In this document: positions 23,743 through 37,107 of the stretch, in pieces | How positions within the stretch are numbered: the stretch's first letter is position 1 | Layout of the letters: every line of letters starts with the position of its first letter | Assembly: GCA_032158125.1 (NCBI GenBank) | Contig: JASKOT010000008.1 | Span: forward strand, 611,855-675,854 | Source: Papiliotrema nemorosa | Lineage: Eukaryota > Basidiomycota > Tremellomycetes > Tremellales > Rhynchogastremaceae | Direction: 5' to 3' | DNA length: 64,000 bases | Made by a program: the position numbers and the translations under genes | The notes under the pieces: model-generated | Database searches by the model: none | The model's input: the letters and a program-made list of their open reading frames with translations, nothing else | What the model was told of the DNA's origin: nothing

Positions 23743-24976
23743 GATGCTGTATTGCCCTCTGTTGCACGCTCAACACTGCGTTGTCAATATGATCAAGTCG
23801 GAAAATCGACAGAAACTGGGTCACATTCGTCGTCGACTGCAGACTACGAGGTCGATTGTACGTCATGACATCACGATGAGTGCTCAACGTCGATCAAGAG
23901 GCGTCCGACACGACTTTTTTGCATCCAATAATGTCGACGAGATTTATTAGACGAGTCTGAGATGCATGCACATGCTGGTCGAGCACTTATCTATCTCGTT
24001 TGGCAGAATGCTTCGGTTGTGCAGTGGACTGTGGATAACGATTCTCACCGTATCTACGTATATCTACGACTTCTACCACATGGCAATCTGAACCTCGTAT
24101 TATTTCTGACATCTCGGTTGACGGACGCGGATACGCGGTCGAACGCTCATTGGTACGAGGAGGTTCACCTCGTGCTACTCCGTGTCGACGCCCACACGGC
24201 TGGCGTGGTGAGCGAGATGAAGTTGCTGTCTATCTACTTTGACAGCATGGGTCTAGGAGGGCCTATCAGAGGACGGTGACTCCGCATGGGCCAGAACCAG
24301 ACTAGTGCACTACTAGTGTTGTTTTTGGCCTCGCTTCCAGCCTGTCAACACATCCCACCTTGTTCCCGGTACTCGAATTAGCCGCTCATGTATACTGCAG
24401 TGTTTGGAATAGCTCGAAATAGTTTTTCGAAAACCCAGATCTCGCCAGAGGCGTGTGAGCGACATGGCGCCTCAAGATCGGTATCAGACCTCCGTCCACG
24501 GCCGTGAGCCCAGAGGGCCAGTTGCAAAAATACCCCTTTGCTCCATGTGCTCAACTCCTCATCACGGCACATGTCGGTTGCCTTACGCCATACCGCCGAT
24601 CGTGGCTCCTCCGACTTGTACGGCGATTCAGCTCATTTATTTTACATAGAGTTGTGTATCCACATGCTGCATCTCTTTCTATATTTCACCGAATTCACCC
24701 AACCGCATGCAAGATGATACCCACCGGGAGCTCTACACCTCTCGTCTGACCGGACAAGGTGCTAAAAATGGCATAGCTTATCTCTATCACGCGACTCGAG
24801 CGAAATTACTGGACCATGAAGCGTAGGTACTGAGGACGGATGGCGTTTGCAACGTCCAACGGGCGCATCCAAATATAAGAATCGACGGAGGGATCAGGAA
24901 ATGCCTCTCTTTGATTCCCTCGAAACATCTGCATAGTTGTACCAGTCGTCCTATCGACTCGACAGCACTATCGGCC
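23743..24976. other. Long intergenic region
   Basis: About 1.2 kb without a convincing gene. The best open frame (23962-24279, plus, 105 codons) has an ATG but no recognisable domain or splice neighbours. The right half is the promoter of the oligopeptide-transporter gene. No tRNA-like pair of A and B boxes was found. Confidence 0.45.
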
Positions 24977-27842
24977 ATGAGTGAGAAGATCGACGTTGCC
25001 CCTGCGAGGGCTGGGGCCATCGAAGATGAGAAGAACATTTACGATGACAAGAATGCCGATCTCACCGTTACCGGTGCCAACGCCTTGGACCACATTCCCA
25101 GCGGTGAGGACGTGGAGATCAAAAAGTGAGCACACCGTGATGGGCCCGTATCTAATCCGTAGTGTCCTCCAGACCTCTGAAGACATCATTGCCGATCTCG
25201 AGCCCAAGCTCGCTGGCATGACCCTTCAGCACACCTACGCGGTGAGTTGATGCTACTTTACTGCTAGTCGAGCTAATAATAGGTCGCGCAAGAGTTGTGG
25301 AACATGCATCAACACGATCAAAACTTCCCACAAGAGGCTCTCGATGCCATCGACGACTTCATCACCCACCACCAGGACATTGTCGCCGACCCGATCAGCC
25401 ACGCCAAGCTGATCCGAGAGGTTAAAATGGAGTGTCTGCTCGCGACCGAGCTTTCGCCCTATCTCGAGGTCCGAGCCAACACTGAATCCACCGATGACCC
25501 AACTATGCCTTGCCTGACATTCCGAGCCATGTTCATCGGTACCCTTTTCGCCGGTGCTGGTTCATTCATCGACACCCTGTTCGCTTTCCGACAGCCTCCC
25601 ATCTACGTCGGTGTCAGTGTCGGTCAGCTCTTGGCTTACCCTCTCGGAAAATTCTTGGCCAAAGTCCTTCCCCATCATCGATTCCACCTTTTCGGCAAAG
25701 AGTTTTCCCTCAACCCAGGACCGTTCAACAGAAAGGAGCACATGTTAATCACCATCATGTGCAACGTCAGTATGACCTCTCCATACACTGTCGATATCGT
25801 CCCTGTCCAGTATCTCCCTCAGTACTTTGGCCAGGCTTTCGCGCACGACGTCGGGTATCAATTCCTCAACACTTTGGGAATGAACTTTGTCGGTTACGGT
25901 ATGGCTGGTCTGACTCGACGATTCCTCGTCTGGCCCTCTTTTGCTATCTGGCCCGGCACGCTAAGCAACTTGGCTCTGATCAAGGCCTTCCACGCTGAAT
26001 CCAACGAGGCCGTCCGAGGTCCATTTGGAATGTGGAGAATCTCTCGAGAGCGATTCTTCATGTACGCTTTCCTCGCCATGGCTGTCTACTATTTCTTCCC
26101 CGGTTACATCTTCACCGCTCTCTCGTCCTTCTCTTGGATCACCTGGATCGCCCCGAACAATGTCAAGCTCGATGCGATTTGTGGATTCAACGGTGGAATG
26201 GGTTTCAACCCGTGGCCCACATTCGATTGGAACATTGCCTATGCGTCTTCCTATGTGCCCCTTTCCATTCCCACCTTCACCGTCGTCAATCTCGCAATTT
26301 CTACCACCGTCGGTTGCTTGATGTGAGTCGTTTAATTCCCGCAGCGCAGACCACGATTGCTAACTCGTTCCAGCGTCATTGCCATTTGGTTCTCCAACGC
26401 TTGGAACACTGCATACCTCCCCATGAACAGCCCCAGTACCTGGAGCAACCTGGGTGAACGATTCCACGTCTCGAAGATTCTCACCAACGGCAAGCTGGAC
26501 TTGGACAAATATCAGCAATACTCTCAGCCCTGGATGTCCGCCGGTACCATTGTGGCGTACATTTTCTACTTTGTCATGTACTCTGCCAGTGAGTATTGCA
26601 GCCCAAGCATATGACCAAGGAAGCTCACCTTTTAGCCGTCACCTATGTCATCCTCTTCCACCGACATGAGCTTGGCGTCGCATTCCGAGGTTTCTGGCGA
26701 TCGATCAAGAAGACTTTCAAGAAGGACGGCACCAACGAAGAATCCGAGGAAGAGCTGCTTGGCGAGGATATCCACAGCCGACTCATGCGACAAAACTACA
26801 AGGATGTCTCGGAATGGTATTACCTGGCAGTCCTCTTGATCTTCGCCGCTATCGGCATGATCGGTGTCGGTGTCTACCCCAGTGAGACCTCACCCGTTGT
26901 CATGGTCTTTGGTATCGTCGTGACTCTCCTCACTCTTCTTCCCGTCGGTCTCATTCAAGCTGTCACCGGTATCCCCGTCCCGACCAACGTCATTTCCGAG
27001 TTTATCGGTGGTTCTTTCGTCCAGGGCAACGCCAACGCCTTGATGTACTTTAAGACATACGGCTACATCTCGTGCTACCAAGCCATGGCCTTTTCCAACG
27101 ATCTCAAGCTCGCCCACTACTCCAAGCTTCCTCCATGGCACACCTTTACCGGTCAAATGTGGGCCACCCTGATCTACTCCGTAGTCAGCGCAAGTATCTT
27201 CAACTTTGCCATGAACTTCAACGGTGTGTGCACACCCGATGCCGACTTCAACTTTACATGTCCCGGACAAACTCAGTACTTTACCGCTGCCGTCTTCTGG
27301 GGTACCTTGTCGCCGAAGCGATTGTTCGGTGCTGGAAAGCGATACAACATGATGCTTCTCGGTTTCCCGGCTGGTGTGGTCTTGGTCTTGGTCTACTGGG
27401 CCATGCGAAAGAAGTGGCCACGATGGGGCAAGCTCCGACAGATCCACCCAGTCATGTTGTGTCAAGGACCCATCTACTACCTCGCCCCTTACAACTTTTC
27501 TTACATGCTCCCATGGCTATACGTCACATTGTTCTCTTTCCAATACATCAAGCCTCGATACACCCAATTCTGGGCCAAGTGAGTACCTTCATTCTTCTGC
27601 CAAGAAATAGCACTGACAGGTTTAGATACAACTACGTCTTGGCTTCCGCTTTCCCTACCGGTATCGCCGTGACTGCCATCATCATCTTCTTTGCGCTCCA
27701 AATCCCTAAGGGTGGTCTCGAGCTCAACTGGTGGGGTAACGAGATTGTCAATGCCGGTTGTGATGGAAATGGTGGATGCCCATTGTACGATACACTTCCG
27801 GATGTTGGATACTTTGGACCTGCCAAGGGTACTTTTACTTAA
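24977..27842 (+). CDS. Oligopeptide transporter, OPT family
   Basis: Proton-coupled uptake of small peptides at the plasma membrane, 880 residues with about 14-16 hydrophobic segments. Exons 24977-25125, 25163-25241, 25283-26322, 26374-26588, 26636-27578, 27626-27842. Family landmarks in order: STDDPTMPCLTFR just before TM1, FSLNPGPFNRKEH, FVGYGMAGLTRRFLVWPS, NAWNTAYLPMNS, GIPVPTNVISEFIGG and the terminal NWWGNEI. These fit the small-oligopeptide (Opt1/Opt2-like) branch rather than the metal-chelate branch. The N-terminal 60 residues are charged and cytosolic. The transporter lies next to a urea carrier in the same direction, so the region looks geared to scavenging nitrogen. Confidence 0.93.
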
Positions 27843-28506
27843 AAAGATGTTGTCTCGCTTCGTGGTCGTCAGTCGTAGTTCATCCTCAATAGCTTTCCTC
27901 TACCTCCCTTGTCGTGCCAACCTCTAATTTCCTACGTCCGTTAGATGCACGACATGTCTTCTCCATCATGGCCGTGCATCCCTCATTGGCGTTATGACCA
28001 GGTGATAGTCATTGATGTGGCGTATCTGGGGCAGATCTCGTTGGTCAAAATCGCTTATCGCGATACACACAATCCCCACCCACTAGCGCATTTGCCCTTA
28101 TCTCTCAACATATTCATCCCACGACCTGAATGAAGCTCTCCAATTGGCTGGGCCCTCGAGGTGTACAGCAACATCTGCTCATCACTCAGCGCCATCGTAC
28201 CTGGCCTAACGGACTAACGCGCACCGCGGCCAGGCGGCCAGGCGGCACTCAACACGAGAATGGGTGACCTTATCGCCTCGCTGTCAGCCAATAAAATCTT
28301 GTCTCAACAACCATGTAGAACCACCAATCACGCAAAAGTCCACAAAAAGATTTGTCCTCTCATCCGTGATGGCTCGAAGATCTGGAATTGGGATGTATGG
28401 GGCGACTTGGGGAGGGTATAAGATCTAGTGACCCAGAGATCGCATACCGCATCTGTCGCCCACCCATCTTCCATCGAACCGTGCGTTTCATACGCAACTC
28501 GCCTCA
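27843..28506 (+). promoter_or_regulatory. DUR3 promoter region with three GATAAG-type sites
   Basis: CTTATC (reverse GATAAG) occurs at 28054-28059, 28097-28102 and 28269-28274, the usual recognition sequence of fungal GATA factors that mediate nitrogen repression. A CGGCCAGG direct repeat sits near 28226-28243. No gene recognised. Confidence 0.5.
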
Positions 28507-30948
28507 ATGTCCGCCATTCTACCTCAAGCTGCCGGCTATGGCGTTGTCGTGAGCCTAAGTCCTGCACCTTCGTACCGGACTGACGGTGCAGATTGGCATG
28601 GGTCTTTTCTTTTCCTTGGTCATGGTCGGCTTTTCCTGGATCCAGACACGATACACGTCTTTCAAGACAACCTCGGCAGAAGAATTCAACACTGCGAGTC
28701 GAAGGCGAGTGAAATTCCGCTTGTCCTGGCTCCAGGCACCCGCTTACTGTTTAGTATTCCGCCAGGATTGGTAGCTGCGGGTATCGTCAGTGCCTGGACT
28801 TGGGCCGCTACTCTGCTGCAAAGCTCCGCTACAGCGTGAGTATTTCGACGAAAACCGTGTGCAAGTGGGCTGACAGGCAGATACAAATTCGGAATCAGTG
28901 GGCCGTGGTGGTATGCTAGCGGAGCTACTATCCAGGGTGGGTCTTCTTGATCCCACATGGTGACTGTCATGGCTAACCAACAGTCCTTCTCTTCGCCATG
29001 ATCTCGAGCAAATTGAAGCAGAATGCCCCATACTGTCACACGTAGGCTGCATGTATCCTACACGCCGCTTCAGAGATTGACAAGTAGATTCGTCGAGATC
29101 ATCCGAGCACGATGGGGAACCGTCGCCCACTTGACCTTTCTCTCCTTTGGTCTCGCTACCAACATCATCGTTTCGAGTAAGCGTCATCATTGACTGTGCT
29201 TCGTATACACTGCTGACCTCTAGCCATGCTCATTCTCGGCGGTTCTGCTACCGTGACCGACCTGACTGGCATGAACACTGTGGCCGCCTGTTTCCTCATT
29301 CCCATCGGCGTCTCCATTTACGTCCTCGCAGGAGGGATGCGAGCCACTCTGATTGCCGACTACTCGCACACTCTTGTCCTCTACTGCATCCTCATTTCAT
29401 TCTCGCTCGTCGCCTACAGTACCTCATCTTACATTGGTTCGCCTAGTCGAATGTGGGAGCTCTTGAGAGAGGCATCGGTCAACCATCCAGTGAAGAACAA
29501 TGCGGAAGGGTCCTATCTCACCCTGAGGAGCAAGAGCGGTCTCATCTTTGGTGTCCTCAACATTGTCGGCAACTTCGGTGAGACCTCACAATGGCCGATT
29601 CTACTTGTACTAACCAGCAGGGACCGTTTTCAACGATCAGGCGTATTGGCAACGGGCCATCGCTTCGCAACCAGAGACCAGTGTCAAGGCTTTTTTATGG
29701 GGTGGTATCGCTTGGTTCGGTATTCCCATGGGTATTGCGTGAGTAGCAGGTGGTCGGCAGACACAGGCTGACATTCAGGACCAGCTTGGGTCTCGCTGCT
29801 GTCGTCCTGGCTCACTCTGACAACCCAATCATATCCCTCACCTCGGGCGAGGTCTCGGCCGGTCTGCCAGCCGTCAAGGGTGAGAATCACACCGCATATC
29901 TCGTTTCATTGCTGAGTGTAGCTGCCGCCGCGCTGATGGGATCCTCGGGGGCGACCGCGATGCTCATCTTGCTCTTCCTAGCAGTCACCTCGGCCTGCTC
30001 GGCAGAACTTATCGCCGTCTCCAACTTGCTCACCTACGACGTATACGGAACCTACATCAACCGAAAGCCTACCGAAAAGCAGATTCTCTGGTCTTCTCAC
30101 GTTTGCATTCTCGCCTATGCGATCTTTATGGGTGCCATTGCGACCGCATTCAACTACATTGGTGTCTCGATGGGATACCTCTACGAGCTCATGGGATCCA
30201 TCATCGGAAGTGCAGTCGTGCCCGTTGCCTTGTGCATCACCTGGAAAAAGTGCAATGGGACCGGTGCGATCGTTGGGGCTATTCTTGGTTTCGCGGCGGC
30301 CATGGCTGGCTGGATCGGCATCACCGCTCATCTTAACAATGGGGTCATTGATGTGAACACCACTTTTGGCGACTATGAAATGCTCACTGGTAACCTCCTT
30401 GCCATTGGTGTCGGAGGCCTAGTCACCGTCGGATGGTCGCTTGTACGACCTGAAAATTTCGATTTTGACATTACTCGGGCCATCAACGTGCAAGCCGTGA
30501 GCACTATCGACGAGAACATGGCTACTCCGGGGATCGAGGCGGAGAAGAAGGACAGAAACCTTGGCGAGCCGATCTCGGTGCCTGGTACGCCCCCGATCCA
30601 AGACATGGAGATTGCCCAGATGCAATCTGCCGAAGAACGAGCCGTGCTGCAGAAAGCATTCCGGTTCGCCTGCATGTCCGCCTTGGCTCTGACTCTTATT
30701 CTGATCTTTGTGAGTACATTCCACCGGTACTCATGCGTCCGCTGATGCATCAGATCATTCCACTGCCACTATTCTTCTCGTCTTACGTGTACCCGGAGAA
30801 AGGCTTCACGGTGTGGGTTGTTGTTTCCCTGTTGTGGCTGTTTGTGGGTCTGGCGATGGTCGGCATCTATCCGCTCTGGGAGTCGCGCAGGGGTATCATG
30901 AGCGTCGTTCGCGGTGTCGCAGCTGATCTCGGACGTCTGCGCAAATGA
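28507..30948 (+). CDS. DUR3: Urea transporter, DUR3-type (sodium:solute symporter family)
   Basis: High-affinity urea (and possibly polyamine) uptake carrier, 678 residues, about 15 membrane segments. Ten exons: 28507-28548, 28592-28704, 28755-28835, 28881-28936, 28984-29041, 29088-29176, 29224-29577, 29621-29738, 29779-30709, 30754-30948. Signature stretches include TSAEEFNTASR, AAGIVSAWTWAATLLQSS, YKFGISGPWWYASGATIQ, NAPYCHTFVEIIRARWG, LGGSATVTDLTGMNT and NDQAYWQRAIAS. The second intron appears to use a GC donor (AG/GCGAGT at 28705), the only choice that keeps the family sequence in frame. Three GATAAG-type sites upstream fit nitrogen control known for yeast DUR3. Confidence 0.93.
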
Positions 30949-31371
30949 TAAATGGCTTTTCTTTTATGCAATCCGATTTTTGGCCATTAGAGATGCTCTC
31001 TTACAAGTCGCTCTCGATTACAGTACTCTGAGCAAGCTGCAGCGATCAGCCCCGATCAGTAAATGCATGTCAGGGCGTTGTGCTCCTTGGGAAGATGACC
31101 GACCTCCATGGGCTGTTGGCATCCCTGAAGAAAGAAACCTGAATGAACGTGAGAAGAACTGTGCTAAGGCGGCATGGACAAACGACGTGTGTCATATTTG
31201 GCTGATAGCCAAGAGACATCGATCTCACGGTGAGGAGACCCTTCCGGCAATCTCTGTATAGGAATTCCCGAGCCTCAAGTGCATCGATCCCAGTCTGAAA
31301 GCGGGGGGTCCAAAGATCGGTCCCAAGATTGATACATACATGTCCGACGTTGTGGCCATCTGGCGACTCTG
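30949..31371. terminator. Convergent 3' intergenic region
   Basis: Between the ends of the DUR3 gene and the GAL epimerase gene. One ATTCCCG without the rest of the GAL element lies near 31264. No gene recognised. Confidence 0.4.
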
Positions 31372-32742
31372 TTACGCCTCGTACCCATTTGGATGTCGAG
31401 TTTGAAAGTTCCATAGATCCGCACACATCTCTTCAAGACCCTTCTCCGCCTTGAAACCAAGTTCTTGCTCTGCTGCGACGGGATCAGCCGTGAGATCTGG
31501 TACATCTCCAAGCCTGTCGTCAGCCTCCGCAAACGATAGTATAGCTTACCTTCGGCCGACAATCTCATACGCGTACTTGTAGCCGGTGGCTTTGGCCATG
31601 GCAGCGATCATCTCCAGCACGCTCATGCCTTTGCCTCGACCCAGGTTGAACGCTCTATATTGCCCATCGGTTGAAGTGCACTGGGAGAATATCCCCTTGG
31701 GCTTGTCCATCGCGTCCAGCGCGACAATGTGACCGTTGGCGAGATCCATAATGTGTAGGTAGTCTCTCACACATGTGCCGTCTCTATTTTTCAGCGATGA
31801 CTTCGCGCGTAGAACTCACGGAGTTGGGAAATCATTGCCAAAGACTTTCAAGTCGGCCTTTTGCCTTCCTACGGCAATCTGAGCCAACAGAGGTAATAGG
31901 TTCCCAGGCTTTCCTCGAGGCTCCTCCCCGAGTCGACCTGAAGGATGCGCTCCTGCGGGACTGAAATGAGTCTATATTTTGGTAGAGATGGGTGTCTCAC
32001 TTGAAATACCTGACACTGACAGCTCTCAGCGCGCCGCCTTCGGTCCTATTGTAGGTCGCCCTGCAAGTGTCCTGGATGATGGTCTCAACCACGGCTTTAG
32101 TACGTCCATACACGGACTCTGGTTGGATAGGTGACGACTCTTTAATCGGGATGGCAGGCGGGGTACCGTATACAGTCGCCGAGGAAGAGAACACGAGGAA
32201 TCGGGCCCCGTATCTTTCCATCGCCTGAGAGTCAGAGCTGGCAATTGTTCAGACGACCTCTAGACTGACCTTGAGCAGCTCGATAGACCCGCTAACATTG
32301 ACCGTATAGTAGTCCAGCGGAATCTCACCCGACTGGCCAACAGCTTTCAGCGCTGCAAGGTGGATCACCCCCCAGATTCCACCCTGCGCTTGGTACGCCT
32401 GGAAGATGGCGTCTAGCTCAGCGGGGCTGGTCAGATCGGCTTGGTGTAGGTAAGGCTTCGCGACGTTGTCGCTAAAGAGTTAGCCCTGACCAGCGAAGCG
32501 ATGGGAACCCACCCTAGCTCCTGACGGGCGATTTCTTCGCATCGATTCAACGCCTCGGGGTACCCATTGGCGCAGTTGTCGATGACAACAGGATGGTATC
32601 TCCCGGTGAGAAGAAGTGCGAGCACAACGTGGGACCCGATGTAGCCCAGTCCGCCGGTGACGAGAATGAGCTGGAGTGAGCACAGTCATTTCGCCGCTGG
32701 GTTTTTGCTCACCTTTTTAGATGAGGAGGACTGGATGGCCAT
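31372..32742 (-). CDS. GAL10: UDP-glucose 4-epimerase
   Basis: Interconverts UDP-galactose and UDP-glucose, last step of the Leloir pathway; cytosolic, NAD-bound short-chain dehydrogenase fold. 376 residues, seven exons: 32742-32713, 32670-32513, 32471-32270, 32224-32001, 31960-31820, 31783-31550, 31513-31372. NAD motif [12 protein letters not shown] (about 13-24), the catalytic Ser in FSSSATVYG (about 145) and Tyr169/Lys173 in SVYGRTK are present. NPAGAHPSG and the C-terminal [11 protein letters not shown] are also typical. There is no mutarotase domain, unlike Saccharomyces Gal10, so this is a plain GalE-type enzyme. First of three clustered GAL genes; its promoter holds six copies (two weaker) of a putative shared element. 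Symbol given by pathway role; Cryptococcus names would be UGE. Confidence 0.94.
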
Positions 32743-32828
32743 GTTGGATCGTGCGATTTGTGAGTCTTGCCCTGCGCATGGAGGCCGACATCGTCAATTA
32801 TATGGCTAGAATGCGGTCGTTTCTCGCA

Positions 32829-33023
32829 AAACGGGAAGAGAGCATGTCGAACGGGAATGGCCTATCCCATGTCGCCAACATTTCGCTGAACGGGAATCAC
32901 TGCTCGGATGTGAATTATGGTATAGGCAGCGAACGGGAATCTTCAGTCTGCATATGAAATGGGGCCTCTATGCACGGGAATTGCATCGAGAAGGCGTCAT
33001 ACCACCCAGGGTCGAACGGTAAT
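32829..33023 (-). promoter_or_regulatory. Array of putative GAL regulatory elements upstream of the epimerase gene
   Basis: Six copies of a motif read on the gene strand as ATTCCCGTTCG or close to it: cores at 32830-32837, 32850-32858, 32889-32897, 32932-32940, 32974-32981 and a weaker one at 33015-33023. Centres are 20, 39, 43, 41 and 42 bp apart, near two or four turns of B-DNA. All have the same orientation and lie about 90-280 bp upstream of the epimerase ATG. Confidence 0.7.
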
Positions 33024-33345
33024 AGTCAACAACCGCCACACTAAAAGAAAGGCTAATTTCGGCGCAACAGTGGACCGTCCTATCGGTCCAAAGGGTCCGC
33101 GGACCCCGAGGACGCCGCTGGTGCTTTGAGACGGTCAAACCTCCGACTCGGTAGAACGCGACCGCTGAAACTCCGGTCTGTCCACACGGAACCCAAACCC
33201 AATAATCCTAGGTCTTTCCTCGTGCGCAAGAGATTTATGACCAAGAAGAGTGTTCAGAGCGTGGATGTCTGATGTATCGTGCATGATGTTGGAAAAGAAA
33301 ATATCTACAGGCGTATAGCAATCTGCCAAAAAAGTGATGCGTGTA

Positions 33346-35167
33346 TCATCCTGACCAATTAGCCACTCTGAAAACTGCGAGTCAGCGTGGTACGATTCAA
33401 GACAACCCAATGTACCTCCCGCACCACATCCCGGGGCCGTCGCAAAGACAGCCTTGCCCAATGCAGCGGGGTCCAGTGACTGGTATGCCGGGTACTTTTG
33501 TTTGATCGCTGTCAAAAAGTCGTCCAGCTTCGAGACAGGAACCAGTGACACGACTGCGCCGCCCCATCCACCACCTGTCATCAGCGCGCGTTTTGGCCCT
33601 TTGCCGTGAAAGTCTCACCAGTTTGGCGAGATCCCAACGATCCACAGTCCAGACAGAGCGCTTGCAATGTATCAACACTCTCTACAGTGCAGTCATAGTC
33701 ATCCCTCAACGAGGCATGGGACGCATTGATGAGTTGGCCCAGTTTGATCAATGCCACCTCGCTGTCACCCTCTCTGGCCGCACTTTCACAGACGCGGTGG
33801 AATCTGATGACCCGGAGAGACTCTTGAATGGTGTGTCTGGCTCGCTTGTAGAGGTGGAATCGCTCCGCCCGGACTAAGAATGAGCCCACGGACCACGAGG
33901 CGGTAGCGACTCACCATGCAAGGTCTTTGTAAAGGTGTCTTCAAACTGCTCCGAGGTCATCCCTGACGCCTCGATAATCTCCTCCTTCGTCCAGCCCTCC
34001 TCGTTCCGGCCGCCAGCACCCAGCACCCGCTCAATATCTTCCGAGACCTTGACATATGCCTCCTCCTCGGACAGATCCAGCTTTTCTGACAACAGATTGA
34101 GCGCCTCGCGAAGCCAGACTCGGCCGACCTCCTCCACGCTCGAAGGGGATCCCAAGTTTCGGTCAAAGTTCCAGTAACGCAGCAGAAGCCTTACTGCGCA
34201 GAGATTCTCAAACACCCGTAAATTGTATCGCTCGGGAGCAGACTCTGAAAGGGCGTGAGGCTCGAGCGAGTTGGTGATGACCAGAGCAAGGGATGAGGGC
34301 AAGGGGAGGAGGCCAGAAGAAAGCTGGGGATAGAACGAGAGGTGAAGGAGTTGGCCGGGAAGACAAAAGACTGATGCAGCTTGCTGTATTGTAAGTTGAG
34401 AGATGCAATGTCGACTCACATCCATGCCACCGTTGAATAGTCCCAATCGATGCTCCGAGCTTAAAGCAAGCTTGACAATGTCGCTTTGGAGCTTGCTATC
34501 TGCCCTTCCGTTGGCGACGAGAGAAGAGATGACTGCTGCTACGGTGAAAGCCGCAGAGCTCTAGACAGTCAGCAAGACAATGTTTAGCCTCGGCTCACAC
34601 TCAATCCGGCACCTTCAGGGATCACACCGTCTACCAGCCATTTCATCGACACTGGCTGCGCCGACGACTGAGCAATGATTTCTGCTATGCTCGCTTTGGC
34701 ATAGGCAATCCAGTCTGATCCAAGTTCATCCGCGACCTCCCATGTCTCTGCCGACTTTTGCAGGGAGAAAGTTTTGGAAGCGTATTTGCTGTTGGTATTG
34801 CTGATGGTGACTGTAGGCTGTTCGGACTGGCAAGGGGAGAAGGAAATCGCCATGAGGATGTCTTGCTCTATCGCAGCGGGTATGACCGGCTAGGCATCAG
34901 CTTGCGCCCATTTGAGAGATTGTCTACACGCACAAAGAGCGAGTAATCGATGTGCTCTCCCAAGACGTTGACTCTCCCCGGTGCGCGGATGACATGACTA
35001 GGTTCAGAGCCGTACGTCTGCTGGAAGGAGCTGATCACATGCTGCCAACGGGCCCTGCAAGACTCAGCGGGGCTCGAGCTTTCTACTCACCGCTCACGGC
35101 GGACGGCAGACTCGGTTGGATAGATGTCCTCTAGCCGAGAGAACGTCTTGATGGGTGATTGCGCCAT
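33346..35167 (-). CDS. GAL1: Galactokinase
   Basis: Phosphorylates galactose at C1 with ATP, the first committed Leloir step; GHMP kinase, 513 residues. Exons 35167-35091, 35054-34934, 34889-34599, 34560-34420, 34383-33915, 33873-33619, 33574-33416, 33374-33346. Motifs: [13 protein letters not shown] (substrate site), PEGAGLSSSAAF (ATP loop, split by an intron), LFNGGMDQAAS, and the third GHMP motif [16 protein letters not shown]. The last intron must be removed to give the family ending [15 protein letters not shown]; reading through would give a longer unrelated tail. It is transcribed away from GAL7 and toward the epimerase gene, sharing a 451-bp promoter with GAL7. Confidence 0.94.
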
Positions 35168-35618
35168 GATGACGGTGGAACAGTGTGTGTGTACAAGTCG
35201 TCGGGTCAAAGAACTTGAAGGGATGCACAAAAAGACGTCCTTTTCTGTCTATCAATCTGTAGGGTTCCCTTGTACCTCGCCAGGGACCCCTAGTGAAAGG
35301 AGAATTATATCCAATGGCCCATCGTATTCTTGGTCATGTGTGTGTACAGCACATGTCAAACGACATCCATAAACGTACGCTCCACCATCAAAATTCCCGT
35401 TCGCTCCGGTGGAATTCCCGTTCGGCTAAACTTCCATTTGCAGATTTCAGCTGTTGCCAAAGAAAGCCAAACCCTCCGACGTGGGTCCTGATGCCTGCAT
35501 GCATGATGTAGACCACCAGAGAATGGGGCGGCATGTGTAATCACCAAGCTGACATCAAAGAATAAATAAAAGATACGCGAGGGGTTGTCACCGCCATCAT
35601 CTTGATCATTACCCCATC
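35168..35618. promoter_or_regulatory. Divergent GAL1-GAL7 promoter with two GAL-type elements
   Basis: ATTCCCGTTCG occurs twice, at 35393-35403 and 35414-35424, exactly 21 bp apart and about midway between the two start codons. The orientation with respect to GAL7 is the same as in the epimerase promoter. No other gene is present. Confidence 0.7.
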
Positions 35619-37060
<1,442 letters not shown>

Positions 37061-37107
37061 TTTCTCACAGTCACAGTCTTCATAGAGTTCTGAGTACACA
37101 TATTGGT

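Noticed and set aside
23962..24279. 105-codon open frame in a long intergenic region
   Set aside because: Starts with ATG but shows no domain, no splice partners and no recognisable similarity; not enough to call a gene.
26890..27465. 191-codon antisense open frame
   Set aside because: Lies wholly opposite the oligopeptide-transporter exon and has no domain; typical antisense shadow of a biased codon pattern.
31260..31272. ATTCCCG near the end of the epimerase gene as a further GAL element
   Set aside because: The TTCG half is missing and the place is a 3' intergenic region.
33135..33373. Longer C-terminus of galactokinase by reading through the last intron
   Set aside because: Splicing at 33415-33375 gives the family ending VFRVANWSG followed by a stop; the read-through tail resembles nothing.
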